The notes under the pieces were generated by a model that did not search any database, was not told the DNA's origin, and saw nothing but the letters and a program-made list of their open reading frames with translations. Shown here one piece after another: positions 32,981 through 41,127 of a DNA stretch of 64,000 bases (its first letter is position 1; each line of letters opens with the position of its first letter). This stretch comes from JAKQIM01 sp964633225 (lineage in GTDB: Bacteria > Chloroflexota > Anaerolineae > Anaerolineales > UBA4823): the NCBI GenBank assembly GCA_964633225.1, contig CAZWFQ010000009.1, forward strand, positions 1 to 64,000. Direction: 5' to 3'. A program made the translations under genes and the position numbers.

Positions 32981-33973
32981 CTAATGATCCGCCTGATCTG
33001 CCAATCTCAGGCTCAACCCCAGGCGTTGGCGCGCCGCATCAACATTCAGCACGCGCGCCCGCACACGCTGTCCTTCGCACAGGGTAAAAGCCTGCTCTGG
33101 GGCGGCAAGGTCTTTGAATTCTGTCACATGGATCAGGCCATCCAGCCCCTCTTCCAGGCGGGCAAAGGCCCCAAATGGGACCACACTGGTGACAACAGCA
33201 TCTACAACCTGCCCGCTGAAGTAACGCTCCTCAGCCGTCTCCCAAGGGTTGGCACGCAGCCGCTTCAAGCTCAGGGCGATGCGCGAACGCGTTTTATCGA
33301 CCTGGATGACGTGCGCCGCAACCTGCTCTCCCACACACACCACATCTGCCGGATGGCGCACGCGCCCCCAAGATAACTCAGAGACGTGGATAAGCCCTTC
33401 TACACCCCCCAAATCTACAAACACACCAAAGTCAGTCACGTTGGTCACGGTGCCAAAGACGCGCTCGCCGGGCTTGATATCGCCGAAAAGCTGGTTTCGC
33501 TTGCCAGAAGTGGCCAGCGCGGCCCGCTCTGAGAACACCACCCGCCCGCGGTCTGGATCGCACTCGATCACCTTGACGTTGATCGCACGCCCCACATACG
33601 CTTCCAGAAGCGGCTCGCGTTCTTGCTCATCCATCTGGCAATGAATATCGATCAGGTGCGACACAGGCACAAAACCGTGCAGACCGTCCCCACCGATCAG
33701 CAGGCCGCCGCGATTAAAGCCATTCACCTGCAGATTAAGCGTCTCATCATTGTCAAAGAGTTTTTGGGCATACTCCCAATCAATGGGCTTTGCAGGAACT
33801 CGCGCCGCTCCAGCGGGGTGTTCTGCTACGACACGATTTTCAGCCAGCACTTCTTTGGGAGCCTGGTTCGAGCGCTCTGCCGGGGCATACTTCTCTTCCT
33901 CAGCCAACAGCGCTGCCCACCAGGATTCATCCAGTTCTGGTTGTGCTTGATGATGGATTATACGGTTCACCAC
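32981..33973 (-). CDS. S1 RNA-binding domain protein (three S1 repeats)
   Basis: 330 residues, GTG start at 33973. A charged N-terminal extension (about 1-70) is followed by three S1 OB-fold repeats: about 75-155 (LQVNGFNRGGLLIGGDGLHGFVP), 167-240 (VFGTVTNVTDFGVFVDLGGVEGLIHVSEL, quoted in part) and 255-325 (VVTSVVPFGAFARLEEGLDGLIHVTE). It resembles short ribosomal-protein-S1-like factors of Chloroflexi and Firmicutes. It probably binds mRNA or the 30S subunit. It is shorter than the six-repeat proteobacterial S1. This matters because several genes here seem to lack SD leaders. It heads the operon with comEA and the cyclase. Confidence 0.85.
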   Translation of the reverse strand: MVNRIIHHQAQPELDESWWAALLAEEEKYAPAERSNQAPKEVLAENRVVAEHPAGAARVPAKPIDWEYAQKLFDNDETLNLQVNGFNRGGLLIGGDGLHGFVPVSHLIDIHCQMDEQEREPLLEAYVGRAINVKVIECDPDRGRVVFSERAALATSGKRNQLFGDIKPGERVFGTVTNVTDFGVFVDLGGVEGLIHVSELSWGRVRHPADVVCVGEQVAAHVIQVDKTRSRIALSLKRLRANPWETAEERYFSGQVVDAVVTSVVPFGAFARLEEGLDGLIHVTEFKDLAAPEQAFTLCEGQRVRARVLNVDAARQRLGLSLRLADQADH

Positions 33974-34010
33974 TAAACCTTCTTTCTTTGCTGAGCAATA
34001 CTAGTTTACA

Positions 34011-36074
34011 CTACCTGGTTGAATCGGACAATTCATCCAGGGGGCGATCTTGGTCGGCTTGCTCGATTTGCACCTGGTCTACGGCCGTCGCTCTCAGCCA
34101 GCCCAGTTCCACATCAACACCCCCACCCCCGTTGGCGCGGTTCTCCATATCAAGAATTGCCTCGGCAACCGCCTCAACGGCCACTCGCTGCTTACGATAT
34201 AGATCGGCCTCAGACATAGCCAATCGCAAGGCAATCTCGCGCACCTTGTGCCCCTCCATAAACTTCATCTCCAGGATATTGTATAAGATCCACTCTGCCG
34301 TAAACCGCCGCTCTCCTTCTGGGCGCACTTGTTCAATGGCCCGCCGCAAGATTGAACGCAGGGCATTGGCAGGGTTATCTTGATGCTCGTCCAGCGCTTG
34401 TTGAACAATCTTTAGCTGCATCAGAGGGCTGTTGGTGAGCTTCGGGCCGCCCCAATAGTGAGTCAACGCATCTTTCACCCATTTCGATAGGTCAGAGGCC
34501 TCCAGAGGCTCATCGGGCGTGGTCAGCACCACCGAGCTATCGTAACGCGAGGCTGCTCTCAAACGTTGGATCCGGTCAATTTGAGGGGTCAATACTTCCA
34601 ATGAGCTGAAAATGGCCTGCTGTTGGCGCCGGTCTTCCAGGGCTTGTGCCGCCCGTTCAGCCAAAAGCTGCAGGGCATCATAATGTTCTTTGATCAACAA
34701 GTGCTCTTCGATGGCACCCGAAGCCTGGGAAGTCCTGGAATGTGCTTGCCGGGCAGAACCGCCATCAATACCCAGCACCCCCACCAGTTCAGGCTTGATG
34801 GAGCGTTGAGTGTATAGTGGAACGATCCAATATGCACCCCAGGCGAAAAGGTTTCCCCCCGTGCCGTTCTTCTCAACTACCTGGATCAAGGCTTCTTGGT
34901 TCTCTTCCAATGGCGGCGCATCGCCAAACTTAACCAACATCTCAAGGGAACGATCTTGATCGGCCTGGCTGGTATTCAAAGCCATGATAAAGGCCTGCTT
35001 GGCCTGGGCGCGGTCGCAAACAGCCGCCAATACGGCCTCTAAAAATTGGCGTAAGTCGCCAGATGTCAACAGACGCTCATCCAACGCCTGGAGCACGCGC
35101 ATATTGGCGCGATCACCACCGTGGAACAGCCAGCGTTCCCAAATGGGAGCCGCCAGCGTAATGCCATATTCCATCAGCAGCAAACCGCCCACCATCACCA
35201 CCGGCACTGCCGCCGAATAAGATGACCCAAATTGCTCCCCCATGCGGCGCACCAGCGTGGTCAGGGCCAACACAGTGCTGGCAGTCACTGGGCCGCGCAT
35301 CAGCCATTTAAACAAGCGCCGCTTGACCATCCGGTCAGGCCAGGCCACGCCAAAAAAAGCCACCGAATAAGCCATCACAACCAAAAGCACTGCCACCATA
35401 GCATTGGTCAGGTCTGCAACCAACCAAAACAACAGCGGATGGCGCCCAGCCAGCCCTGAACCAAAGAGTAGGAAGGGGTAAGAGCCCAACGCCGGCGCCA
35501 GGGCGCCAGCCAACAAGTAACGCATCCGCCGCCGGCTGGTGGGGGTTAACGTGCGGCGATATGCACGCCAGAAATTCACCCAGGCCCACCCCATCGCCAC
35601 CACATAAAAACTGGTGAAAACCCAGGTCAACCAAGTGCGTTCCAGGTGCGGTGCCGGCACCGCATCTGGAACCAACGGCCCCACCAGCAGCGAAAACGGT
35701 AAGGCAGCCAGGAAGCCCAGGCTTAACAGGTAAACCAGGCGGATCAAAAGCCTGCGCCTGCCGCGCGAAGGCCGCCCAGTGGTCGAAAGCAAAGCGTCTG
35801 AGAAATGCAGATAGCTGGCTGGCAGAAAAACGATCCCAATCCATTCCAGGCGCAGCCAGAATCCCAATGTTTGCACCGAGCTGGCAATACTGCTGATCGC
35901 ATCCCCCACAAAGACAATCACCACACAGCCCAGGATGGCGGCAAACGACCGCGCTACCCGATCACGCAGATTGAACGTGAGGGCATATAAAAGCAACGAA
36001 AAGGCTGTGATGGCTATCCCCGCCGTCAGCAGTTGATTAACGAACTGCAGTCCCTTATTGACCGCATCTAACAT
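34011..36074 (-). CDS. Membrane-bound regulator: 7TM, GAF and C-terminal HTH
   Basis: 687 residues. The N-terminal 7TM block (about 10-240) resembles the histidine-kinase N-terminal 7TM domain, and a further hydrophobic stretch lies near 270-300. A GAF-like domain (about 315-500) begins ALDERLLTSGDLRQFLEAVL. The C-terminal third has no HisKA or ATPase motif. Instead, residues about 560-650 are helical and end in an HTH-like segment (KVREIALRLAMSEADLYRKQ). The output is therefore probably DNA binding or protein contact from the membrane. No paired response regulator is present. This could be a one-component membrane transcription factor. Confidence 0.65.
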   Translation of the reverse strand: MLDAVNKGLQFVNQLLTAGIAITAFSLLLYALTFNLRDRVARSFAAILGCVVIVFVGDAISSIASSVQTLGFWLRLEWIGIVFLPASYLHFSDALLSTTGRPSRGRRRLLIRLVYLLSLGFLAALPFSLLVGPLVPDAVPAPHLERTWLTWVFTSFYVVAMGWAWVNFWRAYRRTLTPTSRRRMRYLLAGALAPALGSYPFLLFGSGLAGRHPLLFWLVADLTNAMVAVLLVVMAYSVAFFGVAWPDRMVKRRLFKWLMRGPVTASTVLALTTLVRRMGEQFGSSYSAAVPVVMVGGLLLMEYGITLAAPIWERWLFHGGDRANMRVLQALDERLLTSGDLRQFLEAVLAAVCDRAQAKQAFIMALNTSQADQDRSLEMLVKFGDAPPLEENQEALIQVVEKNGTGGNLFAWGAYWIVPLYTQRSIKPELVGVLGIDGGSARQAHSRTSQASGAIEEHLLIKEHYDALQLLAERAAQALEDRRQQQAIFSSLEVLTPQIDRIQRLRAASRYDSSVVLTTPDEPLEASDLSKWVKDALTHYWGGPKLTNSPLMQLKIVQQALDEHQDNPANALRSILRRAIEQVRPEGERRFTAEWILYNILEMKFMEGHKVREIALRLAMSEADLYRKQRVAVEAVAEAILDMENRANGGGGVDVELGWLRATAVDQVQIEQADQDRPLDELSDSTR

Positions 36075-36138
36075 ACCGCCGCACTTCCGTTCCCAATAAA
36101 TAAAGACAGGGCCATTCCCCGTCTCCTTTACAGCTTAT

Positions 36139-36699
36139 TTACCTGACACTTTTTCCAAAAAACAGCGCAATATCGTGATTGGCGTAGTATCTATCATTAT
36201 ACCCGCATAGCACAAAGCCAAGCTTATAAGCCATGCAAATAGCCGGGTAATTCTTGGGCTGCATTTCTAACACCAGCCGGTGACTGCCCTGCTGCCGGGC
36301 CCATTCACGTGCCGCCAAGATCAAGGCGCTGCCAATTCCCTGGCGACGCATCCGGCGCATTACCACCAGATCCGTGACCCAGGTGGTCACCAGGGCCACA
36401 TTCTGAACCATGCTGATGTAACCCACCAACTCGGTCTGGAAGACCGCCACCAGCAAACTTGCTTGCTCAGGCGAACGGCGCCCCCCTCTCCATTCTCTTG
36501 CCAGGGCTTCAGGATCGCGGGGATACGCCACATGCACCGAGCGCGGTAACTGCGATTCCCGGAAAGAAACCACGGTCTGCCCTTCTTCTGATTGATCAAT
36601 GTCCATCTGCCAGACATGGTCACTGACATAGCTGTGATCGAGCGCTGCCAACGCCGGCAGATCAGCTGCCATCGCGGGCCGGATTTGGATTTCGGGCAT
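36139..36699 (-). CDS. GNAT family N-acetyltransferase
   Basis: 186 residues. ATG 36699 is chosen because AGGAG lies six bases upstream; an ATG at 36705 touches the SD. The acetyl-CoA loop is RRMRRQGIGSALILAAREWA near residue 115-134, and the C-terminal part has NYPAICMAYKLGFVLCGYNDRYY. It transfers an acetyl group to an amine; the YVSDHVWQMDIDQ N-terminus is shared with a Chloroflexi/Firmicutes subfamily of unknown target. Resistance or protein-modification roles cannot be told apart. It stands alone, between the 7TM regulator and the Ig-like membrane protein. Confidence 0.82.
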   Translation of the reverse strand: MPEIQIRPAMAADLPALAALDHSYVSDHVWQMDIDQSEEGQTVVSFRESQLPRSVHVAYPRDPEALAREWRGGRRSPEQASLLVAVFQTELVGYISMVQNVALVTTWVTDLVVMRRMRRQGIGSALILAAREWARQQGSHRLVLEMQPKNYPAICMAYKLGFVLCGYNDRYYANHDIALFFGKSVR

Positions 36700-36766
36700 A
36701 TGCATCTCCTCGCTTTCGTGGCTACCCAGATCTTAAAGGTCAGCCTTTTCTAGGGGCGCATCATCG

Positions 36767-37459
36767 TTACGGGATTGCGTCCACCAGAACCTGGATCACA
36801 CATGGGGTCAGGGCAATGCCCTGGTTATCGGTCACCACCAACCGCAGCATATAATCGCCCGGCGCCAATGCCGAGGTATCCCAGGTTCCCAATTGGCCAT
36901 CCCGCACTGGCTGCTGCCCCACCTGAACCGGCAGCCAGATCGTCTCACCTGGGCGCGCGATTTCATACGAATAAAAGCCAAAATTTGGGGTATCTGCTGT
37001 TCCCTCCAGGGTGACCAAACCGCTAATCCGCTCGCCATCCTGCGGAGCGGTGAGCATCACCTGGCCCGGCGAACAACCCTCGCCCACCGGTTCCTCGCTG
37101 GCTACAGGGGTGGGCGTCACCTCAGCTTCTTGCAAAGCCGGCTCTAATGCTGGCAGGGTAATGGTGGGGGTGGCTAACAGATCAAGTGTCGGCGAGGGCA
37201 GCGGCACAGCCCCAGGAATAGATGGAGCCACAAAGGAGACCAGCGTAAACTCAGCCACCATCATAATTAGCACCAGCACCAACATGGTCGCCGCCTGGTT
37301 CAGGCGGGCCTGAGCACTCTCGCGCTCCATGCCAAATAAGGCACCCCGCAGCTCCATCCATGCAAGAATGAATTTGCGAATGTGCCATAAGGCCAGGACC
37401 CCCAAACCCAAATATACCCACATTTCATATGCGCGAGAATAGCGCAGGAATTCTTCCAT
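36767..37459 (-). CDS. Membrane protein with extracellular Ig-like domain
   Basis: 230 residues. Two predicted helices (about 14-32 and 55-78) flank a cytoplasmic basic loop. A Pro/Thr-rich linker (about 85-130) leads to a C-terminal beta-sandwich (about 135-230; MLTAPQDGERISGLVTLEGTA, quoted in part, and GDYMLRLVVTDNQG) typical of bacterial Ig-like/fibronectin-type modules. No enzyme motif. A cell-surface binding or structural role is an inference from architecture. No convincing SD precedes ATG 37459. It is followed by the convergent-free 64-bp space before the acetyltransferase gene on the same strand. Confidence 0.6.
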   Translation of the reverse strand: MEEFLRYSRAYEMWVYLGLGVLALWHIRKFILAWMELRGALFGMERESAQARLNQAATMLVLVLIMMVAEFTLVSFVAPSIPGAVPLPSPTLDLLATPTITLPALEPALQEAEVTPTPVASEEPVGEGCSPGQVMLTAPQDGERISGLVTLEGTADTPNFGFYSYEIARPGETIWLPVQVGQQPVRDGQLGTWDTSALAPGDYMLRLVVTDNQGIALTPCVIQVLVDAIP

Positions 37460-37513
37460 GCCGCGTCCGGTTTTCCTTGCCGCAGGTACCCTAACTATTG
37501 TCTTTAGATCAAG

Positions 37514-38350
37514 TTATAAACGACGCAGCACCCCGCGGATGATGGTGGTCAGCTTCGGAACGATCTTTTTCCCGGCTTCTAGCACCTCATCATGGGTGGT
37601 CATGGTATCCCCATCCAGGTTGGCCTTATTGCTGATCCCTGAAATACCCAAAACACGCGTCCCCGCGTGGCGTGCCACGATCACTTCTGGCACGGTGGAC
37701 ATACCGACTGCATCCGCACCAATCATGCGCAGGTAGCGTAGGTCAGCGGGGCTCTCAAACGAGGGTCCAGCCAGGCTGATATAGACACCCTCGCGCAGGA
37801 GGACATTCTCAGTTTCTGCAACTTTACGCGCCAACTGGTTCAATGTGCGATCGTAAGGCTGGCTCATATCGGGGAACCGTGGCCCCAGCTCGTCCAGGTT
37901 GGGGCCGCGCAGTGGATTTAAGCCCGACATGCCAATGATGTTGACATGATCCTTGATCAGCATCAAATCGCCCGGCTCAAAAGCCGGGTTGACTGCCCCA
38001 GCCGCGTTGGTCACGATCAGGATCTCAATCCCCAGGCGCTGTAAGACGCGCACCGGCAGCCCGACCTGCGCCATGCTGTAACCTTCATAATAATGGACCC
38101 GCCCCTGCATGACAGCAATCTCTTGACCTTCCAACCGGCCCATCACCAGGTGCCCCTGGTGCCCCATCACGGTGGATACGGGCCAATTCGGCAGGTCTGT
38201 GAACGGAATGATGACAGCCTGTTCAACGCTGGCGGCCAACGAACCCAAGCCCGAGCCTAAAATCACCCCTACCCGCGGCTGGTAAGTGGTTTTTGAACGA
38301 ATGACGTCAGCAATTTCATCGATTTGTGCTAGTGTAAAAAACTCGCTCAT
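37514..38350 (-). CDS. punA: Purine nucleoside phosphorylase, trimeric type
   Basis: 278 residues, start ATG 38350 with GAGGAG upstream. It splits inosine and guanosine to base and ribose-1-phosphate. Trimeric-class signatures: VILGSGLGSLA near residue 29-39, MQGRVHYYEGYSM near 80-92 with the phosphate-site His and Tyr, NAAGAVNPAFEPGDLMLIKDH near 115-135, and the base-binding segment ISNKAN with Asn near 243. It has its own upstream -10 box and a leader with an inverted repeat, so it may be transcribed separately from the threonine aldolase gene on the same strand. Confidence 0.95.
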   Translation of the reverse strand: MSEFFTLAQIDEIADVIRSKTTYQPRVGVILGSGLGSLAASVEQAVIIPFTDLPNWPVSTVMGHQGHLVMGRLEGQEIAVMQGRVHYYEGYSMAQVGLPVRVLQRLGIEILIVTNAAGAVNPAFEPGDLMLIKDHVNIIGMSGLNPLRGPNLDELGPRFPDMSQPYDRTLNQLARKVAETENVLLREGVYISLAGPSFESPADLRYLRMIGADAVGMSTVPEVIVARHAGTRVLGISGISNKANLDGDTMTTHDEVLEAGKKIVPKLTTIIRGVLRRL

Positions 38351-38369
38351 CCTAATCTCCTCAAAACCG

Positions 38370-38411
38370 TTAACAATTGAACCCCACCCCTAGCTTGTTA
38401 AAGGTATTATA
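38370..38411 (-). promoter_or_regulatory. punA promoter and leader with TTAACAA/TTGTTAA inverted repeat
   Basis: A TATAAT on the minus strand (38406-38411) lies 55 nt before the punA start. Overlapping the expected transcription start and leader, TTAACAA (38370-38376) and TTGTTAA (38395-38401) form 7-bp arms 18 bp apart, a spacing compatible with a dimeric repressor operator. No riboswitch fold is recognised. Confidence 0.4.
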
Positions 38412-38429
38412 ACATGCGCATCTACTCGG

Positions 38430-39470
38430 TTAGATACGCAGCGCATGTTCAAACGCCTGAAGCGTCTGCTCTACGCCAGCATCATCTACCCAATAATGCA
38501 GCACCATCCTGAAGCGCCTGGCCCCCACAACCCCAACTTTGACACCCGCTAGGGCCAATTTTTCGGCACATTGTTCTGCATCGAGCGGCACGGCATCTGC
38601 CAATGTTACAAACACCATGTTGGTATCTGGCGTCTCCTTATCCAAAATCATTCCAGGCAGTTTTGCCAATCCATGCGCCAGGCAACGCGCCCGGGCATGG
38701 TCGTCAGCCAGGCGCTCGATCATGGTCTCTAATGCCACAATACCCGCTGCCGCCAAGATGCCGGCCTGGCGCATGCCGCCCCCCAGTTGTTTGCGAATGC
38801 GGCGCACCTTGCCAATGAACTCGTGGCTTCCACACAACACCGAGCCAACCGGCGCACACAACCCCTTGCTCAAGCAAAATGTGACCGAATCGGCTGGAGC
38901 AGCCAGCACTGCCGCATCCACGCCCAGGCCAACCGCGGCATTGAAGAGGCGCGCCCCATCCAGATGCAGGCGGATGCCGCGGGCATGGACCAGCTCACCT
39001 ACCTGCCGCGTATACTCGGCTGTTAGCGCCACCCCGCCGCAGCGATTGTGGGTGTTTTCCAGGCACACCAACCGTGTCACGGGCTCGTGGTCATCATCAT
39101 CACGAATGGCGGCGCGGATATCATCCATTGCCAGGGTGCCATCTGCCTGGTTGGGAATCTGGCAAGAATGAACGCCGCCCAGGGCCGATACCCCGCCCGC
39201 CTCGTACAAGAACGTATGGGCACGATGCCCCATGATCACCTCATCGCCACGCCCACAGTGCGCCAGCATCGATGCCAGGTTGCCCATCGTTCCCGATGGC
39301 AAAAACAACCCGGCTTCTTTCCCCAGGCGCGCCGCGGCCATCTCTTGCAGGCGGTTGATGGTGGGGTCTTCGCCATATACATCATCGCCCACAGGCGCCT
39401 TGACCATTGCCTCACGCATCTGCAGAGTGGGTTGTGTCACAGTGTCCGAACGCAGGTCAACGATATTCAT
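38430..39470 (-). CDS. ltaE: Low-specificity L-threonine aldolase
   Basis: 346 residues from ATG 39470, chosen because GGAG lies upstream and the family N-terminus MNIVDLRSDTVTQPT begins there. This PLP enzyme cleaves threonine or allo-threonine to glycine and acetaldehyde. The PLP lysine is K202 in TFCLSKGLCAPVGS. Other landmarks are SGTMGNLAS (about 59-67), HLDGARLFNAAV (about 169-180) and RMVLHYWVDD near the C-terminus. Cytoplasmic. It lies 40 bp downstream of rluD on the same strand, so it may be co-transcribed with lspA-rluD. Confidence 0.93.
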   Translation of the reverse strand: MNIVDLRSDTVTQPTLQMREAMVKAPVGDDVYGEDPTINRLQEMAAARLGKEAGLFLPSGTMGNLASMLAHCGRGDEVIMGHRAHTFLYEAGGVSALGGVHSCQIPNQADGTLAMDDIRAAIRDDDDHEPVTRLVCLENTHNRCGGVALTAEYTRQVGELVHARGIRLHLDGARLFNAAVGLGVDAAVLAAPADSVTFCLSKGLCAPVGSVLCGSHEFIGKVRRIRKQLGGGMRQAGILAAAGIVALETMIERLADDHARARCLAHGLAKLPGMILDKETPDTNMVFVTLADAVPLDAEQCAEKLALAGVKVGVVGARRFRMVLHYWVDDAGVEQTLQAFEHALRI

Positions 39471-39509
39471 ATTACGCTCCAATTGACAGGTAAATTTCCT
39501 TCACCAGTA

Positions 39510-40436
39510 TCAAAAACCGGCCCGCAATTGTTCCAGGGCCTGGCGCAGTTCATCTGGCAGCGGCGCATCGAAAACCTGCCGCTTTTCCTCTCCCGGCAAG
39601 CAAATGCTCAACCGAGCAGCATGTAAGAAATGCCGTCGCAATGGGAGGGTGGCTTTCTTATGACCGTAGATCAAATCTCCTGCCACCGGGCAGCCAATAA
39701 AGGCCAGGTGCAGGCGAATCTGGTGTGTGCGACCCGTTACCGGATGCACTTCCAGCAAAGTATGCCGGGCGAAAGTTTCGAGAGTTTTATATTCGCTGGC
39801 AGATTCACGACCACTGCCCGGTGCAGTGACCGCCATCAATTTCCGCTGCGTGGTAGAGCGCCCAATTGCAGCCTCGATGCGCCCAACCGGCGTAGGCGGT
39901 TGGCCATCTACCAATGCAATGTAAACTTTCTTGGTCTTGCGCAAGCGAAACTGATCTTGCAGCCAGCGGTGAGCCTGCTCATTCTTCGCCAATAGGATCA
40001 GCCCAGAGGTGTCCTTATCCAGGCGGTGCACCACCCCCGGCCGTTGCTCTCCACCTACCCCTTCGATATCTGGTGCGTGCGCCAGGGCTGCATGCACCAA
40101 AGTCCCAGAATGATGACCTGCGGCCGGATGCACCACCATCCCGGCTGGCTTATTGACCACAATCACATCTTGATTCTCAAAGATGATCTCCAGGGGGATG
40201 TCTTCTGCAGCCAGGCTGCTTGGGGCAGATGGCGGGACACGTACCACCACTGCCGCCCCAACCTCAATCATCTGCCCATTTTTATGGGCCGGCTTGCCAT
40301 CAATGCTTACCATGCCATCTTCAATCAACCCCTGCAAGCGCGAGCGTGAAAATTCCGCCAACCGGACAGTCAAAAACTTATCCAGGCGTCCAGCTTCCCC
40401 ATCCTCGCACTGCAAATTGAAGATACGCTCATTCAC
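39510..40436 (-). CDS. rluD: 23S rRNA pseudouridine synthase, RluD type
   Basis: 308 residues from GTG 40436, preferred over a TTG at 40457 because GGGGAGG lies six bases before the GTG. An N-terminal S4 RNA-binding domain (RLDKFLTVRLAEFSRSRLQGLI, quoted in part, about 17-65) precedes the catalytic domain with D140 in GVVHRLDKDTSGL and the RTHQIRLHLA motif near 245. It isomerises uridines in 23S rRNA, in E. coli 1911, 1915 and 1917. Its start overlaps the end of lspA by 8 bp and its SD lies in the lspA tail, so the two are translationally coupled. Confidence 0.94.
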   Translation of the reverse strand: MNERIFNLQCEDGEAGRLDKFLTVRLAEFSRSRLQGLIEDGMVSIDGKPAHKNGQMIEVGAAVVVRVPPSAPSSLAAEDIPLEIIFENQDVIVVNKPAGMVVHPAAGHHSGTLVHAALAHAPDIEGVGGEQRPGVVHRLDKDTSGLILLAKNEQAHRWLQDQFRLRKTKKVYIALVDGQPPTPVGRIEAAIGRSTTQRKLMAVTAPGSGRESASEYKTLETFARHTLLEVHPVTGRTHQIRLHLAFIGCPVAGDLIYGHKKATLPLRRHFLHAARLSICLPGEEKRQVFDAPLPDELRQALEQLRAGF

Positions 40437-41094
40437 CTTGCGCCTCCCCAGTGCCAAAGCCTGGCTTCACGCGCTCGTGCGCAGTTCCATTCTGAAAGAC
40501 GGAGGAGCGTTCCGAACGCGCTTCATTTTCGCCCGGCAGTTCAACACCCGGCTGATTTTCGTCTCCGGTGGCCTTTAAACTTTCTTCATCCAGTGTAAGG
40601 CCATTCTCAGCAGCCCGTTCCTTTTCTTCGCGTTCCTTCAACCAGACCCCCAAAAGCAGCACCGCCACCCCCACCGAAATGCTGGCGTCTGCTACATTAA
40701 AAACTGCAAACGTGCCCACTGAAATAAAATCAGTCACATAACCCTGGTAGAAGCGGTCAATTAAATTACCCACCGCCCCTCCCAACTGCAAGCTCAACGC
40801 CAGGCGAACCAGCCAGTCGTTCCGCTCAACACGTGGAAAATAGTATAAGATAGCCAGCGATACCAGAATCGCCAGCACCATGAACACCTTGCCAAAGTCT
40901 TGCAGCATGCCAAAAGCAGCCCCCGTATTGTGCCAGTTCACGATGCGCACATAGGGCTCTAACCAGGGCCAAGGAGACCAGCGGTCTGCCGGCCCTAAGT
41001 TTTGCCGTACCAGTATTTTGGTCCACTGGTCAAGCCCAATGATCACCCCGGCAATAGACAATAAAAACGCGTAATCCTTAATATATTTCTTCAA
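40429..41094 (-). CDS. lspA: Prolipoprotein signal peptidase with long polar C-terminal tail
   Basis: 221 residues, TTG start at 41094 with GGGAG seven bases upstream. Four transmembrane helices in about 1-152 and the two catalytic aspartates in GNLIDRFYQGYVTDF and FNVADASISVG place it in the type II signal peptidase family, which cleaves before the lipobox cysteine. It presumably serves the several lipoproteins of this window. Residues about 153-221 are an extra acidic, disordered-looking tail (EREEKERAAENGLTLDEESL and onward) not found in typical LspA of about 150-170 residues. No lgt or lnt is adjacent. Confidence 0.93.
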   Translation of the reverse strand: MKKYIKDYAFLLSIAGVIIGLDQWTKILVRQNLGPADRWSPWPWLEPYVRIVNWHNTGAAFGMLQDFGKVFMVLAILVSLAILYYFPRVERNDWLVRLALSLQLGGAVGNLIDRFYQGYVTDFISVGTFAVFNVADASISVGVAVLLLGVWLKEREEKERAAENGLTLDEESLKATGDENQPGVELPGENEARSERSSVFQNGTAHERVKPGFGTGEAQGE

Positions 41095-41127
41095 ATTTCG
41101 GCTCCCAAACAGATTTTCGATCTCATT

